Shown piece after piece: positions 45,101 to 55,800 of a DNA stretch of 64,000 bases (the stretch's first letter is position 1; the number at the start of each line of letters is the position of its first letter). The notes beneath the pieces were generated by a model. The model did no database searches. It had not been told where the DNA came from and saw only the letters and a list, made by a program, of their open reading frames with translations. Where the stretch lies: NCBI RefSeq assembly GCF_947242115.1, contig NC_074715.1:48882086-48946085 (forward strand), given 5' to 3'. A program made the translations under genes and the position numbers. The DNA is from Biomphalaria glabrata (Eukaryota; Mollusca; Gastropoda; Planorbidae).

Positions 45101-46760
45101 GTTAGACAAATTTTTGGCTTCTCTAGCGACCAGCCTGTATTATATAAATTTGAGCTGTAATATAGACAAATGAAAGCATCACTAAATCAGGTCTCATAAA
45201 TACAGAATTATGGTTAGCTGACCAGATTTTCATGCAATGTTGTCATTTAAAAAAAGACCAGAAGAGTTTTTTTTTAAAGTAATCTTATAACCAATTTTGT
45301 GGCATAATACTAAAATAAGATATCTTCATCAAAAAATCCATTTTGTTAACATAAATGGTATTAAATTGAAACAAAGTTAATTATTTTTTAAAGCAATGTG
45401 AGATCAAGGATGCTTCATTTCTCACCGGATATCAGTATCCTCAAACTACCCAGAGTCTGGATGGACACCACAACAAGCTTTCATGAACATGAATTGTCAC
45501 CTGAGAATAACCGAAGAATTAGCATAACCTCAGAGAGTAACCCTTATTTTGATGGTTATGTGAGTTGCATCCCTTAGTTTAATGGTTTCGTTAGCAGTAT
45601 ACAGTTTTTATAATTATGTGCCTGAACAAAAAAAATCTAACCCTTCACATACACTGAATCAGAAATAGGTTAAGCATAATCTCATGTCAAGCCCATATTT
45701 TTTAATTATATTTTATGCTAATTATTCCATTAAACTTAATATAGAGAAAAATTGATTACATTCATTTATCTTATCTTGTAACATACAGATGTTCCATCAA
45801 AGGAAAAAAAAACATTGTTATAAATTACTCTTGTTATAAACCATTTCTATGAAGCTTTATGCTAATTCACCATATGTCAACATGTCTAAACATTATTATA
45901 AGCTACCAAGATTTAGCAATATAGACTACTTCAGCCTTGTCAATTAACTCTTTCTCTCTGTAATTATTTACCACATTCTGGTGGAATCAACGTTGGTATC
46001 GTCAGTTAGGAGAGAAAGATTTAAGTTAAAGTAAACAATTTCAGATATATTTCTTCTCATCTTGCTCAATTATTGTACTCTGCACTTTTAAAATGTCACT
46101 AGACTGGGCACAAGTGATCCTTCTTACCTATTGCTATTAGAGCATGGAACAGGTTGCCTGAATCAGCCAATGATTTAGCAGAGCTTAACTCTCAAATTAA
46201 CATGCATGACTAGATTAACACATGGATACATGAAGAACATAAATATCTTTTCTTTTGAAGAAATGTCTGTAATTTATAAGATAAGATACTGATTCCCAAA
46301 AACAACAACTCTGCAACAAATACAATAAACTAATAACATATAGATCTATTTTTGGTATTAAAATCATATTTGGTCTTGGAAACAAAAAAGTTTATCTATA
46401 AAAGATTGCTCTGCACATATGTATAAAAAAAAAAAAAAAGATAAATTTTAATATATGTTATATACAAATAATGACCCTTTCTCAATATCATAGATTTTGG
46501 AAGATATACCTTTGAGCACCTTACCCAGACATGCAGAAGCCCATTCACCATATTATCAAGTAAGTTTCTGCTGTACTTGATGTGTTTCTATCTTTACTGT
46601 TTGTACGATTCATACTTACACTTCCTAGAATATGGTTAAATTTATTTACTTTACTCAAGGAAATGAAATAAGTTTGGAAATTTGGCTCCTTTTTTTTCCC
46701 CAGACTACTTTGGGACATCATCAAGCAACTATGTCCTCACATTCATTCTACAGATATTGA
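34678..46760 (+). CDS. SEA- and EGF-domain type I membrane protein (11 exons)
   Basis: Exons 34678-34735, 36083-36622, 39673-39776, 41292-41553, 42183-42332, 43245-43314, 43439-43485, 44201-44297, 45394-45559, 46494-46559 and 46704-46760 keep one frame through GT-AG introns for 538 residues. Exon 1 encodes only a signal peptide (ATALPLCIILLGCCLCLEG after Met). Residues about 21-155 are acidic, Thr/Ser/Tyr-rich. A first EGF-like Cys cluster is at about 156-200. Residues about 200-321 fit a SEA domain (GHLTVN, LDLDIHSI, MTLKFELTMD, helix GLGEIQNVLSQQL). EGF modules follow at 322-371 and 372-411, then a Cys-rich helix (VLVICCSSIGSLVVLSLLLC) and a 100-residue cytoplasmic tail. The layout is like transmembrane mucins and IMPG-type proteins. 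No named orthologue is recognised. AATAAA at 48455-48460 is a possible 3' end. Confidence 0.82.
35352..35452 (+). repeat. 45-bp direct repeat, 2 units plus partial
   Basis: AGTCGTCAAAATAACGGGAA and AATGTCAATCCTTTTGATAC occur twice in a row, then a partial third copy. It lies in intron 1 of the SEA/EGF gene. Confidence 0.8.
35612..35870 (-). mobile_element. LINE-A 3' end
   Basis: TTATCTTATATAATAGGCC, GAAGATGATTACGTCCTACG and GGAAGAAGGAGTATTTGTAC give the tail, 3' UTR and RT C-terminus on the minus strand. Confidence 0.75.
36853..37027 (-). mobile_element. LINE-A 3' end
   Basis: TTATCTTATCTTATATAATA through CATGCTCTAATAGCACTA is close to the family consensus. Just upstream, 36735-36845 has repeated GGCGCAG / TAGCGCAG words that may be another element. 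Confidence 0.75.
37350..37605 (+). mobile_element. LINE-A RT fragment, plus strand
   Basis: The plus frame encodes KTKPTFSIIKRNFYKSNKNI, CYLTLVRPIIEYASPVWDPS and EDIKKLEQTQNRALRFITNE. This is the RT thumb of CR1/Jockey-type LINEs (L.RP..EYA..VWDP). It is the best-preserved coding piece of LINE-A in the window. Confidence 0.8.
37606..37815 (-). mobile_element. LINE-A 3' end, opposite orientation
   Basis: CTTATAAAATACAGAGGTTA through GCACTAGGGAAGAAGGAGCA is LINE-A's 3' end, directly meeting the plus-oriented RT piece to its left. Confidence 0.75.
38285..38440 (+). mobile_element. SINE-D (tRNA-like head)
   Basis: GGCTGCCTGGTCATGTGGTA (A-box-like) and CCTGGGTTCAAACCC (B-box-like) lead to GTGGGAGGCTTGTGTTAGGA and TTCTGAGGGAACATTTGAAA. 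Fragments of the same family are at 11768-11895 and 54080-54215. Bases 38441-38937 carry no recognised feature. Confidence 0.6.
38938..39603 (+). repeat. 18-bp minisatellite, 37 units
   Basis: The unit TGTGTCCTGCTATTTAAA has three main variants at its first bases (TGTG, TTGG, TACG). Because 18 is a multiple of three and no unit frame has a stop, long open frames appear on both strands; these are not genes. The array ends about 70 bp before exon 3 of the SEA/EGF gene. Confidence 0.95.
39845..40779. mobile_element. hAT-like element with TAGGGTTACCA ends
   Basis: Termini TAGGGTTACCA and TGGTAACCCTA are inverted. Near the left end, GGAGGACATATCCTCCATTT and GAGGTCGCGTCCTCC resemble a widespread hAT MITE. 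Target duplications are not clear. A SINE-B fragment sits inside it at 40605-40722. Confidence 0.6.
40605..40722 (-). mobile_element. SINE-B fragment
   Basis: GGGGCTTCCGTGCTGCCTTT, AACACAACTCTGCTCG and AAACCCGAGACCTCTTGATA match the SINE-B copy at 16274-16522, minus strand. Confidence 0.6.
41004..41150 (+). repeat. imperfect 20-22-bp repeat of GCTTACGCCTC plus T-run
   Basis: GCTTAYGCCTC followed by a variable T-run recurs about seven times. It is preceded by a poly-T/poly-G stretch at 40978-41003 that could be hard to sequence. It lies in intron 3 of the SEA/EGF gene. Confidence 0.8.
42068..42150. repeat. TATC/GATA microsatellite, inverted
   Basis: A (TATC)n run turns into (GATA)n, so the two halves can form a hairpin. 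It ends about 32 bp before the exon 5 acceptor of the SEA/EGF gene (42181-42182). Confidence 0.9.
43838..44100 (-). mobile_element. SINE-A copy next to a LINE scrap
   Basis: From 43876, CTGTCATCTGTTTCTATGG to the head CACTCAGCAGCCATGACCC is SINE-A on the minus strand. The preceding TTCTTCTAGCCAGCTTTTTG repeats 50815-50850, so a LINE fragment adjoins it. Confidence 0.7.
44539..44757 (-). mobile_element. SINE-A copy
   Basis: AAAGGTCATCTGTTTCTGTG, GATCAGCACAACGACCAACC and the head region AAGCCAGCTTTACCACTAAG give a nearly full-length minus copy. Confidence 0.75.
44758..44990 (+). mobile_element. mariner-like transposase C-terminal fragment
   Basis: Across the junction with the SINE the plus strand reads SPDLNIVDYCF, resembling the SPDLNPI.... 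block of Tc1/mariner transposases. A second frame further on gives SIDLKTSFGRAWNDVSQVTL with a later HFENL, as in the C-terminal helices. It is frameshifted and has no inverted repeats in view. Confidence 0.4.
45760..45800 (-). mobile_element. LINE-A tail remnant
   Basis: TTATCTTATCTTGTAACATA and CAGATGTTCCATCAAAGGAA are a diverged LINE-A terminus. Confidence 0.4.
45948..46020. mobile_element. 73-bp TTAA MITE, deleted relative of 8886-9128
   Basis: Ends CTCTTTCTCTC and GAGAGAAAGA with TTAA at 45944-45947 and 46021-46024. Its reverse complement shares CTCCTAACTGACGATAC and TAATTACAGAGAG with the ends of the longer element, so it is an internally deleted copy in the opposite orientation. Confidence 0.7.
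46095..46290 (+). mobile_element. LINE-A 3' end
   Basis: GATCCTTCTTACCTATTGCT, GAGCATGGAACAGGTTGCCT and GTCTGTAATTTATAAGATAA are LINE-A words, plus orientation, in intron 9 of the SEA/EGF gene. Confidence 0.7.
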
Positions 46761-49700
46761 TTCATGTTCAACTGTTTTTAAAATTTGAACCAACTTAGTT
46801 GTACCACTGTTAGCTAAGAACAGATCAAGATGATTGTCTGAAGTTTGTTGCTTTGAATGTCTGCATATTGGGCACTTGGTGAACATCATGGCATTTCTAA
46901 GACATTGTGTGCCTTTCTTGAGCTATCACTGCATTACAATTATGACATTGTCTTTCAGCCTATCTCGAATCATATTTGGTCTTATTTACAAATAATTTAG
47001 TTTATAACAGATCTGTGGCATTTTACGTCTCAACAGACAATCTTTACCCTTTGCAACAGATAAGGAACATTTAATTTTGCACTGTCTTTCTTTAGCTGCG
47101 TTACTGTATGGACATTGTCTTTCAGAGTTTACTAAAAGAAATAATTCTTCACAATGGCGACTTTTATAAATAAATTTTTTAAATATTGTATTTTGAAATT
47201 CAGATTGTGACATTTTTTAAATAACTAATCTTCATCACCTGTTCCAGCACTTTTAGACTTTTTTTTTTAAAGGGCCTTATCTTGGCCAAATAAGATTTAC
47301 ATTAATAAAATAAAATAAATTTGCCAAATACTTGAGAAAGTATGTCCACTGATTTGTTGTCAATAACCATAAAATTCTGAGAGAACAGGGAGAGAGAGAG
47401 AGAACATAAAGATGAACCATGCCTAGGCGTATAAAAATTAATATGCATGTTTTGCTTTTAAAGAGATTTTGCTTGGATACGTATGATGGTTTTTTACAAA
47501 CTTTAGTTGCTGTGCTTTCATGATTTTTTCTTTTTTCAAATATCTTCAGGATTGAAGATGTCATTTAATGTTCTTATCTTACAATGTATAATTACAAGAT
47601 GTGGCAAAATAACTGAAGACAACTTTGTTGATTCTTTCTGAAATACTTTAGCTGTTATTGAAATACATAGATCAACTTCCTTCATCTGGTAGTGCAGTTT
47701 AATTCCATACCTTTGTTTGCCAATAAAAGAAAACTATTTGACTTAGAGTGCATTAATAAAAAAAATTAAACTTGAGAGTCCATTCAACCCATTTGTCAGC
47801 TAATAAGGACTTGGGAGGAATTTGTTTTCATTTTTCTAATCAATTTATTTCTGTTTATTAGACAAGTACCTGTAATTTGAATATCTATAATTAGCCTGCT
47901 TTCAATACTTCAAATCAGAAGTCTTAAAAATAAAGTATAAGTCGCAGGTATGTTTATCACATACGAAAATACACCTGTGTATTTTATAACAATAACTTAT
48001 TTCCAATAAGCTACAAGTCCAATTCTAAAAGAGTAATAACTTTGTATTGGCTTAAGACTTCATTCTTAATGTGGAATGTTTGGAATACCAATAAGATGTT
48101 TTCATTTCATTGATTGATTATATATGTTGTAGTGATTAATCAACATTTTTACAATTAAAATGTTTCCATATTTTAATTAAACTTGCCTATATGTATATTT
48201 TATTTTGCTTTTACATGTTAATTTTAGTACCTACAGTCTCAATTTGTACTAAATAAACTTGTACTTGTTTTAAATACACTCAACTACCAACGCCCCTTTG
48301 ATCAAGAAAAACTATAAACTCATTTTTTTTAAATGTATTATTATATTACTATATATCATTATTATTTATATTAGACTGTTTTTTTTTTACTGTTTATTGT
48401 TTTCTAGATGTATTAACAATAACACACAAATGCAAAAGAATTTTATTTCTGGATAATAAAGCTTGATTTAAAAGCTTGAAAAAAAATAAAAAAATTCTGT
48501 TGTTCTTTCAATCTTAAGTGGAGATGAATTCACAGTGATGAGAATTGAACTATATATAGAGATCTACAATTTTAATAATTGTTTTAGACTTGTTAGACAT
48601 CTTCGGTAAATTTTTTTTTAAAACTGTTACTTTACACAACAAGTATTACTAAGAACGGGACACTCTGTTCACACACAACTTGGTCAGACAGCTAATGAAT
48701 GCAACAAATAACAATAATGAATTTTGACTTTCTTTAATTATTCTTACCTTCACAAACTAAAGTATTACATATTTCCATGCACCAAGTTCTTTCCTATGCA
48801 CGAAACAAACACAACTGTGAAATCCTCATTTCAATTAGGCTAAAACTTTACACCCATTTTAAAAATCATAATGTTATAAATATCTTCATGCTCAACATGA
48901 ACTATGCATATCGCGAAATAAAATTTTGCCACAATATTCTTTCGTTAAAAATTATCCACGAGTACAATTTAACCTTGGTAATAAAAACAGTGGCCCTCCC
49001 CTCCATTACAAAAACAAAATTTTTTTTTTACATAAAACATAAACAGTAAAAATATCTTATAAAATTACAAATGCTCAGACCATGAAAATTGAGAAGCAGA
49101 ACAAAAGTAAGGATTAAAACTTCAGATTGTTTTCAGGGAAATAAGTACAACAGCGGATAGCATCAATCAACAAGTATCATTTATGGGTGCGACTCACCAA
49201 AACTTCAAGAATAATAAGATATAATATAGCATCATCTCTATAGTGAGGTAAACACAAGAATGATTTGTTAAAGCAACTTAGCTATACACATCCATACTTG
49301 TGTGGGCTCATGCATTTATGCTCATTAAATGCATAATAATGTAGAAGAAAATGTCAACCATTAGTTGCTAGTAAGGTTCCCTAGTCATGAATACAGTTTT
49401 TTCTGTACAATGCAGCATATTTTAAAATAATTTTCTCACTTTTTATTTTAAATTCTAAGATTTATTCTTGTTAATTACAGACATTCTTTCCAAGAAGCCT
49501 TTGGAAATGTTGAATCTAGGTCATTACAAAGTAAATAAACTATGTTTTAGATTGAATATTTCTCTAGAATGAAATAATATTCCCAGCTAAATGTACAAGT
49601 TAAAAACTGAAAATTTATGTTTCTACATTCTGGTCAAAAAGAAATCTTTAGGCTCTGTGAAAACACATTTTTTTTGTTTTCCAAAGAAAGAAACATGCTT

Positions 49701-49809
49701 TTCTAATTAGATTGCCTTTCAAAGAGTAGCACCCATGACAGTTTCATATTATACACACGAAGAATGGCAACAGTTTTTTATTTACAAATGTGCGCAAGAG
49801 AAAGTATTT
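46761..49809. other. convergent 3' UTR and intergenic stretch
   Basis: AT-rich sequence between the SEA/EGF stop and the SMC2 stop. Plus-strand AATAAA signals lie at 47722-47727, 48252-48257 and 48455-48460. Minus-strand signals (TTTATT on plus) lie at 49777-49782, 49461-49466 and 49442-49447. No additional coding region or repeat family was recognised. Confidence 0.5.
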
Positions 49810-52800
49810 TTAGGTCCTCAATCTTTTCCTCTTTTCTGTTAGCTCGTTTTCTTTATCCATGCTGGAAGATGAGGAAGAGGTGAGAGATCGAGGATTCTGT
49901 GCATGCCTGGACACAGTGGATACCCCATCCACAAACTTGGTGCGGAACAAAACATTAGCATTGTTGAACATTCCATCTTTGAGAGAAACCACAATGAACT
50001 GAAATTTTCAGGCAAAAATTCGTAAGTACTGGATAATGTCAGGTGATACATAAAAAGAATACACTGTAAACCTGAGTTGCTCAATAAAATCTCACTGCTA
50101 AATTATCTAGCTTTTCATGTATTTTGAACTTGACATATCACGGGCTATGCTATTTGTCTCCTAATAACAACTAAATTTTGGCTTCTATATCTAAAGACAA
50201 TGAATGCACTTAGATGAATAACTACTACTACTAATAATAATAATTTAATTTATATCTAAAGCACTGTTAACAATGTAGGCTCTAGGCGCAATGAGAACTG
50301 AAATACAAATGATAATTAAGATGGCAAACTAATCAAAATAAGGTTTGAACAGGTAAGTCTTCTTGAATGTAGTCAAGCATATGGAATCTAAGCTTAATGA
50401 GGAGCCAATTCCAAACCAATGGTCCATGCACTGAAAAAGCCTGCAAACAGTAACTTTTAAGCGGGAAACAAAATCGCACAACTAGCAGCAGTGAATCCAT
50501 GGAGCTCGAGGCTCTCTACGGAATATATGAAGTGAATCAGTTCATTAAAGTGTAATGGCATTTCTTTGATGTAGAGGCACTGATGACAAAGAATTACCAC
50601 CTTGTAGTAGATTCTTGCTCCCACATGGAGCCAATGAAAGAGAGCTGCAGAAGAATTGTGTTTTGTTTTATGTAGAGCTATCCCATGTAAATTTGCTGCA
50701 GCTTAGCGACTTAGTCAATAGGTTTCCCTAACACCATGGCATTACAGTAAACTGGCCCAGTTTCACTAGTATTTCCAATTAAGATAATATTCCTTTCCTT
50801 TAGGTCAAGGGATTCTATTTCTTCTAGCCAGCTTTTTGCTGCTGAGCTGTGAGCTCTTTTGCAGACTGTGCCAAGGAAAAATAGTGTGCTGTTCTCTTCA
50901 GATGTTCAGCACTGCTGTACAGAGTGTTGGTTATGTTGGGCTGTGGTGGTAGTTGGGTCTGCCTAAGGTGGATTAGGAAGGGGGCATTCAAAGAAGATAT
51001 GGTTTACTGTTTCATAAATTCATAAGGATGGACACAGTGTCTACAAAAGGGGGAGTTGTGTGGTATTTATTTGGTTAAGATGGTAATTTAACAGAGGCGT
51101 GTGTCCGATGTCAAGGGATCATTAGGCCAGAGTTTTAATCAGTTAATATACAAGCAAGAAATAAGCCAATGTTTTTTTTTCCTACTTATTTCTAGTTTAT
51201 TGTTCAATTTCATATGAAACACGCTCAAAATATACAATACCTGAGAATGTTTGAAATGGGATCTTATCATTTGTCCAATATTTTGTGTATGAGACAAGTC
51301 CAAGGCAGCGTCCACTTCATCCAAGATGTAAATAGGTGCAGGTTTAAACAGCAGCATGGCAAGAATCAAGGACAAGGCAACCAAAGACCTAAGAAAAGAA
51401 AAGACTATCAAATTAGGTGTACATTCTACATAAGCTTTTTGTAATATTTTCATAACAGCTCATTGAAACTTAATAAATTCATGTATAAATGTCTTCCCTA
51501 CTAACCTTTGACCTCCACTAAGTTCACTTAGAGACTCCTTCCAAACAGAGCCAAAAGCAACCTTGACCTCTAGACCATCCAACACGGTTTGATTCTCTGG
51601 AGGGCATAACTTTGCTTGAGTGCCAGGGAGAAGAGTGGAAAATATTGATCCAAAGTCCTTGTGAGGGAAAAAAAAAAAACACCCAATGCTTAACCAAAAA
51701 AACAAACGTTAAAGCGAAAAATGCATTGCAAGTCTAAGTAAAACATGAATGAAGGAAAAAAACAACAACTTATTTCTTACTTTATTGACTTGTTCCCAAG
51801 CTTTTATTAAAGCAGCTTTTTTCTTTTTATCCAGTTCTTCAATGGCAGCAGTAATAGTTGCTTTGTCTTTTAAAACCACTTTTCTCTTCTTCATTAGGTC
51901 AGTGTACTAATTGAGATAGAAATTAATGGTAAGATTTATAGCATGAAAAGAAAACAGTTATAATTACAGCACTACAGCTTCTACGTATATCAATGATGTT
52001 TTATCCCAAGCAAGTATTGTCTCAGATCAGATTAGCTTTTTCACTCACAAAACATGGGAAGCAATGAGAGATTAAAATTCATTTGAACATTTCAATAAAA
52101 TATCAGAGTATCATAGAAATACAAACAATGTCAAGTGAAGTGTCTCGAAAAGTAAAAGAGATATATTCTTTTAAATGGGGTTGATTTAGATATTTTATCA
52201 TTATGGTATATATGGGCTAGGGCTAACAACAGCTACAGTGCCTGTTAGTGTATATTGTGTGGCCTACCAGTACACACATCATGCTGAAGCTAATTTTGTT
52301 TCATTATTGATTAAATCAGCTAGACTTTTCAAACATGTTTGCCTCAGCCAATGAGACATCAACTAAACTAAAAATGAAGTTTAAAGCCTCCTGGTGCAAA
52401 CATTTTAATGCAGCACTCCATTGAAAATGTTTTCCTACCAGTTTCCTAACACAAATGGTTTCCAACACTGAATCGGAAACTTTCAACCTCAACACATTGT
52501 TGAATGGCCCCAAGTAGGGTTTTGTTAAACATTTGGAAGTCATGGCTCATAGGCTCAGATTTCTGAGTAAAAGTGAGAACATACAGGAGGATAAGATTTC
52601 TGAAGTTCAGCCGATATAGAATTGTTTTATAAACTTATCTCAGCCCTGATATAACGTTATGTAAGTCGCATAAAAAGTAATTTTAAAAATAAGATGTTAC
52701 CTGCTCATCAGCATGGCCTAAGAGATTCATGGCTCGTACATTGACATTTTTAGAAAGCTTGTTTTTGGTTTCCGTCAATTTCTGTATTTGTTTCTCAGCT

Positions 52801-55800
52801 TCTTTTGGATCTTGTGCATTAAAGTCATAGACTGTGTTAGGCTGACCAAAGAATTTTCGTTCGTCCACAATCCAGTCATTTTTTTCCAGCAAAGCTTCCA
52901 CCTGTTTACATTATTTATTGAAGAGTTTCAGTTTCTAGATTTAGGATAATGGAAAATTAGCACTATAAACACTTTGTTGTGCACATTTGATTAATTCCAA
53001 TTAGGGTAGGTACCCCTTTCAGAACTTCCGATTTATGGGGGCCGATTATGTAAAGCTCATCAGTTTCTATGGCTTCAATTAACAAGAGTGTCATGTGGCC
53101 AGCACAATGACCACCTTCCTTTATTTTTCCCAGTGTTATGTCTGGTACCCATTAGACTATTGTGGACTAGTGGGGTGCCAAAAATCAAGAAATTCAAAAT
53201 CAGTCTTCAATAGGATTTTAAAGTTGAGACCTCTCAGTTCAGAAGCAAAACTCTTCACCACTAATCCTAATTTAGTAATTCAGTCACTTAAAAATATTTC
53301 AGAAGAATGCTCTTTTATCAATTTATCCCAATGCTGCTGTACTTTTTTACATGACAACATAAATAGAACAATAGACTAAGATTCTATTTTTGTAAACATG
53401 ATAGTAATATAGGCTAGAAAGGTAAAATATTGAATAATTACAATTCTATAAACTAACATTATTTGTGGACAGACATCAATGTATTGTTAGCTTGTTTGTG
53501 TTACAAAATTCAAATTTACTCGTTAAACTTACATATTTATTGGCATCTTTAGAATCCTTTTGTAATTTTGTGATTCTGTGTTCCAGCTCCTGAATCTTCA
53601 AACCAGAATCTTTCAATTCTTTATTGAGATCTTTCTTCTCAGTGTCCTTCATGGCAATGTCTTGGTTATAAGACATGAGCATTTCTTTATGTTTCTTCAG
53701 GGCACTTTGAGCTTCTTGCACCTGAGCCTGTAACAATAATAATTACCATTTATGTGTCTGTTACAACTTCCAGGTCAATTATCTGCCAGCCTCACCTTCT
53801 ATATCAGTACAAGTACAAGCTACTCCTTCTATATCAATTTATATACATGCTACACTTTCTATAAAAATGTATGTGCACAAGCTACTGCATCTATATCAAT
53901 TTATATGCCAGCTTCACAATTTATATAAATTTATTTACCAGCTACACTTTCTATACCAATTTATGTACCAGTTATGTACCATCTCTACCTTCTTTATCAA
54001 TTTATAAACCAGCATCACTTTAGATATAATTTATTTACCATTTATCTATTTATTTACACATTCTAAATCAATTAATGCCTGATTGTGTGGTATGTGTTCT
54101 GGACTGTCATTCTGTGTCTGTAACCCTACCAAGTGCCATCCTCTGTCGTCCCGTGGGAGGTTTGGACTAGGCTAAAAATATCTTCTAATCTGAAGGAACA
54201 TGCAGCAAAACATATAAAACATATTTACCAGCTACATCTTCTATTTCAATTCATGTACCAGTTACGTTTGATATATCAATCTCAATTTTATCTAGACTAT
54301 TATCATTAAAATAAAAAATGTAGTCACTATTCAAATATTGCCCCAATAAAAATTATAACACTTTGAAGTAATTTTTAATAATGAGAAATAAATATCAAGT
54401 CTTATGATTGCATTAAATTTACAAATCTGTATCTACAAGAAAATACTTGGCAGAACATAGAGCATTCAGTATTACCAGTTTAAAACATGCTAGCTGATTA
54501 TAGAGTAATTTAAATATTAAGGTAGTTCTAACATTTTTTTTTACCTTAGATGCCAACTGCTCTTCATTTAGTTCCTTCAAAGCCTGATTTATACTGACTA
54601 TAGATTCAGCTATAGCCTCCAGCTGCTGCTCATACGACTGAATTTCTTTCTGTAAGGTCTCTATTTCAAGCTTCATACTATCTACCTCCTTTACAAGAGA
54701 GAGAAAAAAACAACATTTATGTTTCTTTGTTTGTGCTTACTAAAAACACTGAATATTTGTTTTTGATACTGACATTGAATCCCCAAAGCTTAATTCACCT
54801 GTAGATCATCTTTAGCTTTAGCTACGGCTTCTTCCATCTTCTTTTTAGACAGAGTAACTCTCTGATCAGCCTCCTTCAGCTCCTTCTCTCTAAGGGCTGA
54901 TGCATTTTTTAGTTTGTCTTCAAGATCTTTGACTTTTTGCTGGGCCCTTTTCTGAATTTCTTGAGCTTCCTTCAATATTCTGTTTTGCTCCTCTAGAGAA
55001 AAAAAAAATCAGTACACTCGCATTAGTTTATTGATCAGAATTTAAACATAAATTGTTTTTGTTCTATTAAGCAAATTAGTACTGATTTTTTTAATTAGAA
55101 AAACTAGTACATTCAAAATTAGTTGTGAAAATTATTTTAGGCCTTGTTTATTGCTTTAGCCTTAAATTTAAATTTTAAACTGAGGGATTAATTTAGTCTG
55201 TCCATCGATTTCAATAAAGACCACTTCTGTCAGCCAGGGCACATCTGGATTTTTGTGCCGCCATCATGTGGCTGATTAAGACCCAAAACATTCAGCTGGA
55301 TACAGATAATCTATTTTAGCTGAGCCTGTGTGGACTGCTGTAAATGCTTGTAATGACACTTATGTTTTCAGCAATTTTCTCACCAGTACTTACAATGCAG
55401 TGCCATGAGTCCATGATGAAAGATCTGAAGGACACTAAAGTTGTCCCTTTTCTACTTTGTTCGATGACCTCAATGGAGCCTTTTTGTGATGCCTGAGTCA
55501 TTCTTTCTACAGATATGGGGTGCCCATAGCAGTTGAGACTGCATCATGGTTGTGTATAAGCTTTAAAGACGCATCATTTGGAGGACTTCTGTGTCAGGTA
55601 TCTTATCTTGCCACTTAATGTTCAGGAGTTTTCTAAGACAGCTCACATGGAAGTAATTCAGCTTCTTGACATGTCTTCCATAGTCCACACTTCAGAGGCA
55701 TAAAGCGATGTCAGGTTGATAAGTCTGATAGACTTAAACTTAGTTTGTGTAAACAGAGACTTAAGGTCAGGGAGCACATGGCCAATGGTAACATGGAATG

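Noticed and set aside
52316-52543. 75-codon minus-strand frame as an extra SMC2 exon
   Set aside because: SMC2 homology is continuous between the exons at 52701-52901 and 51781-51906, leaving no room for it.
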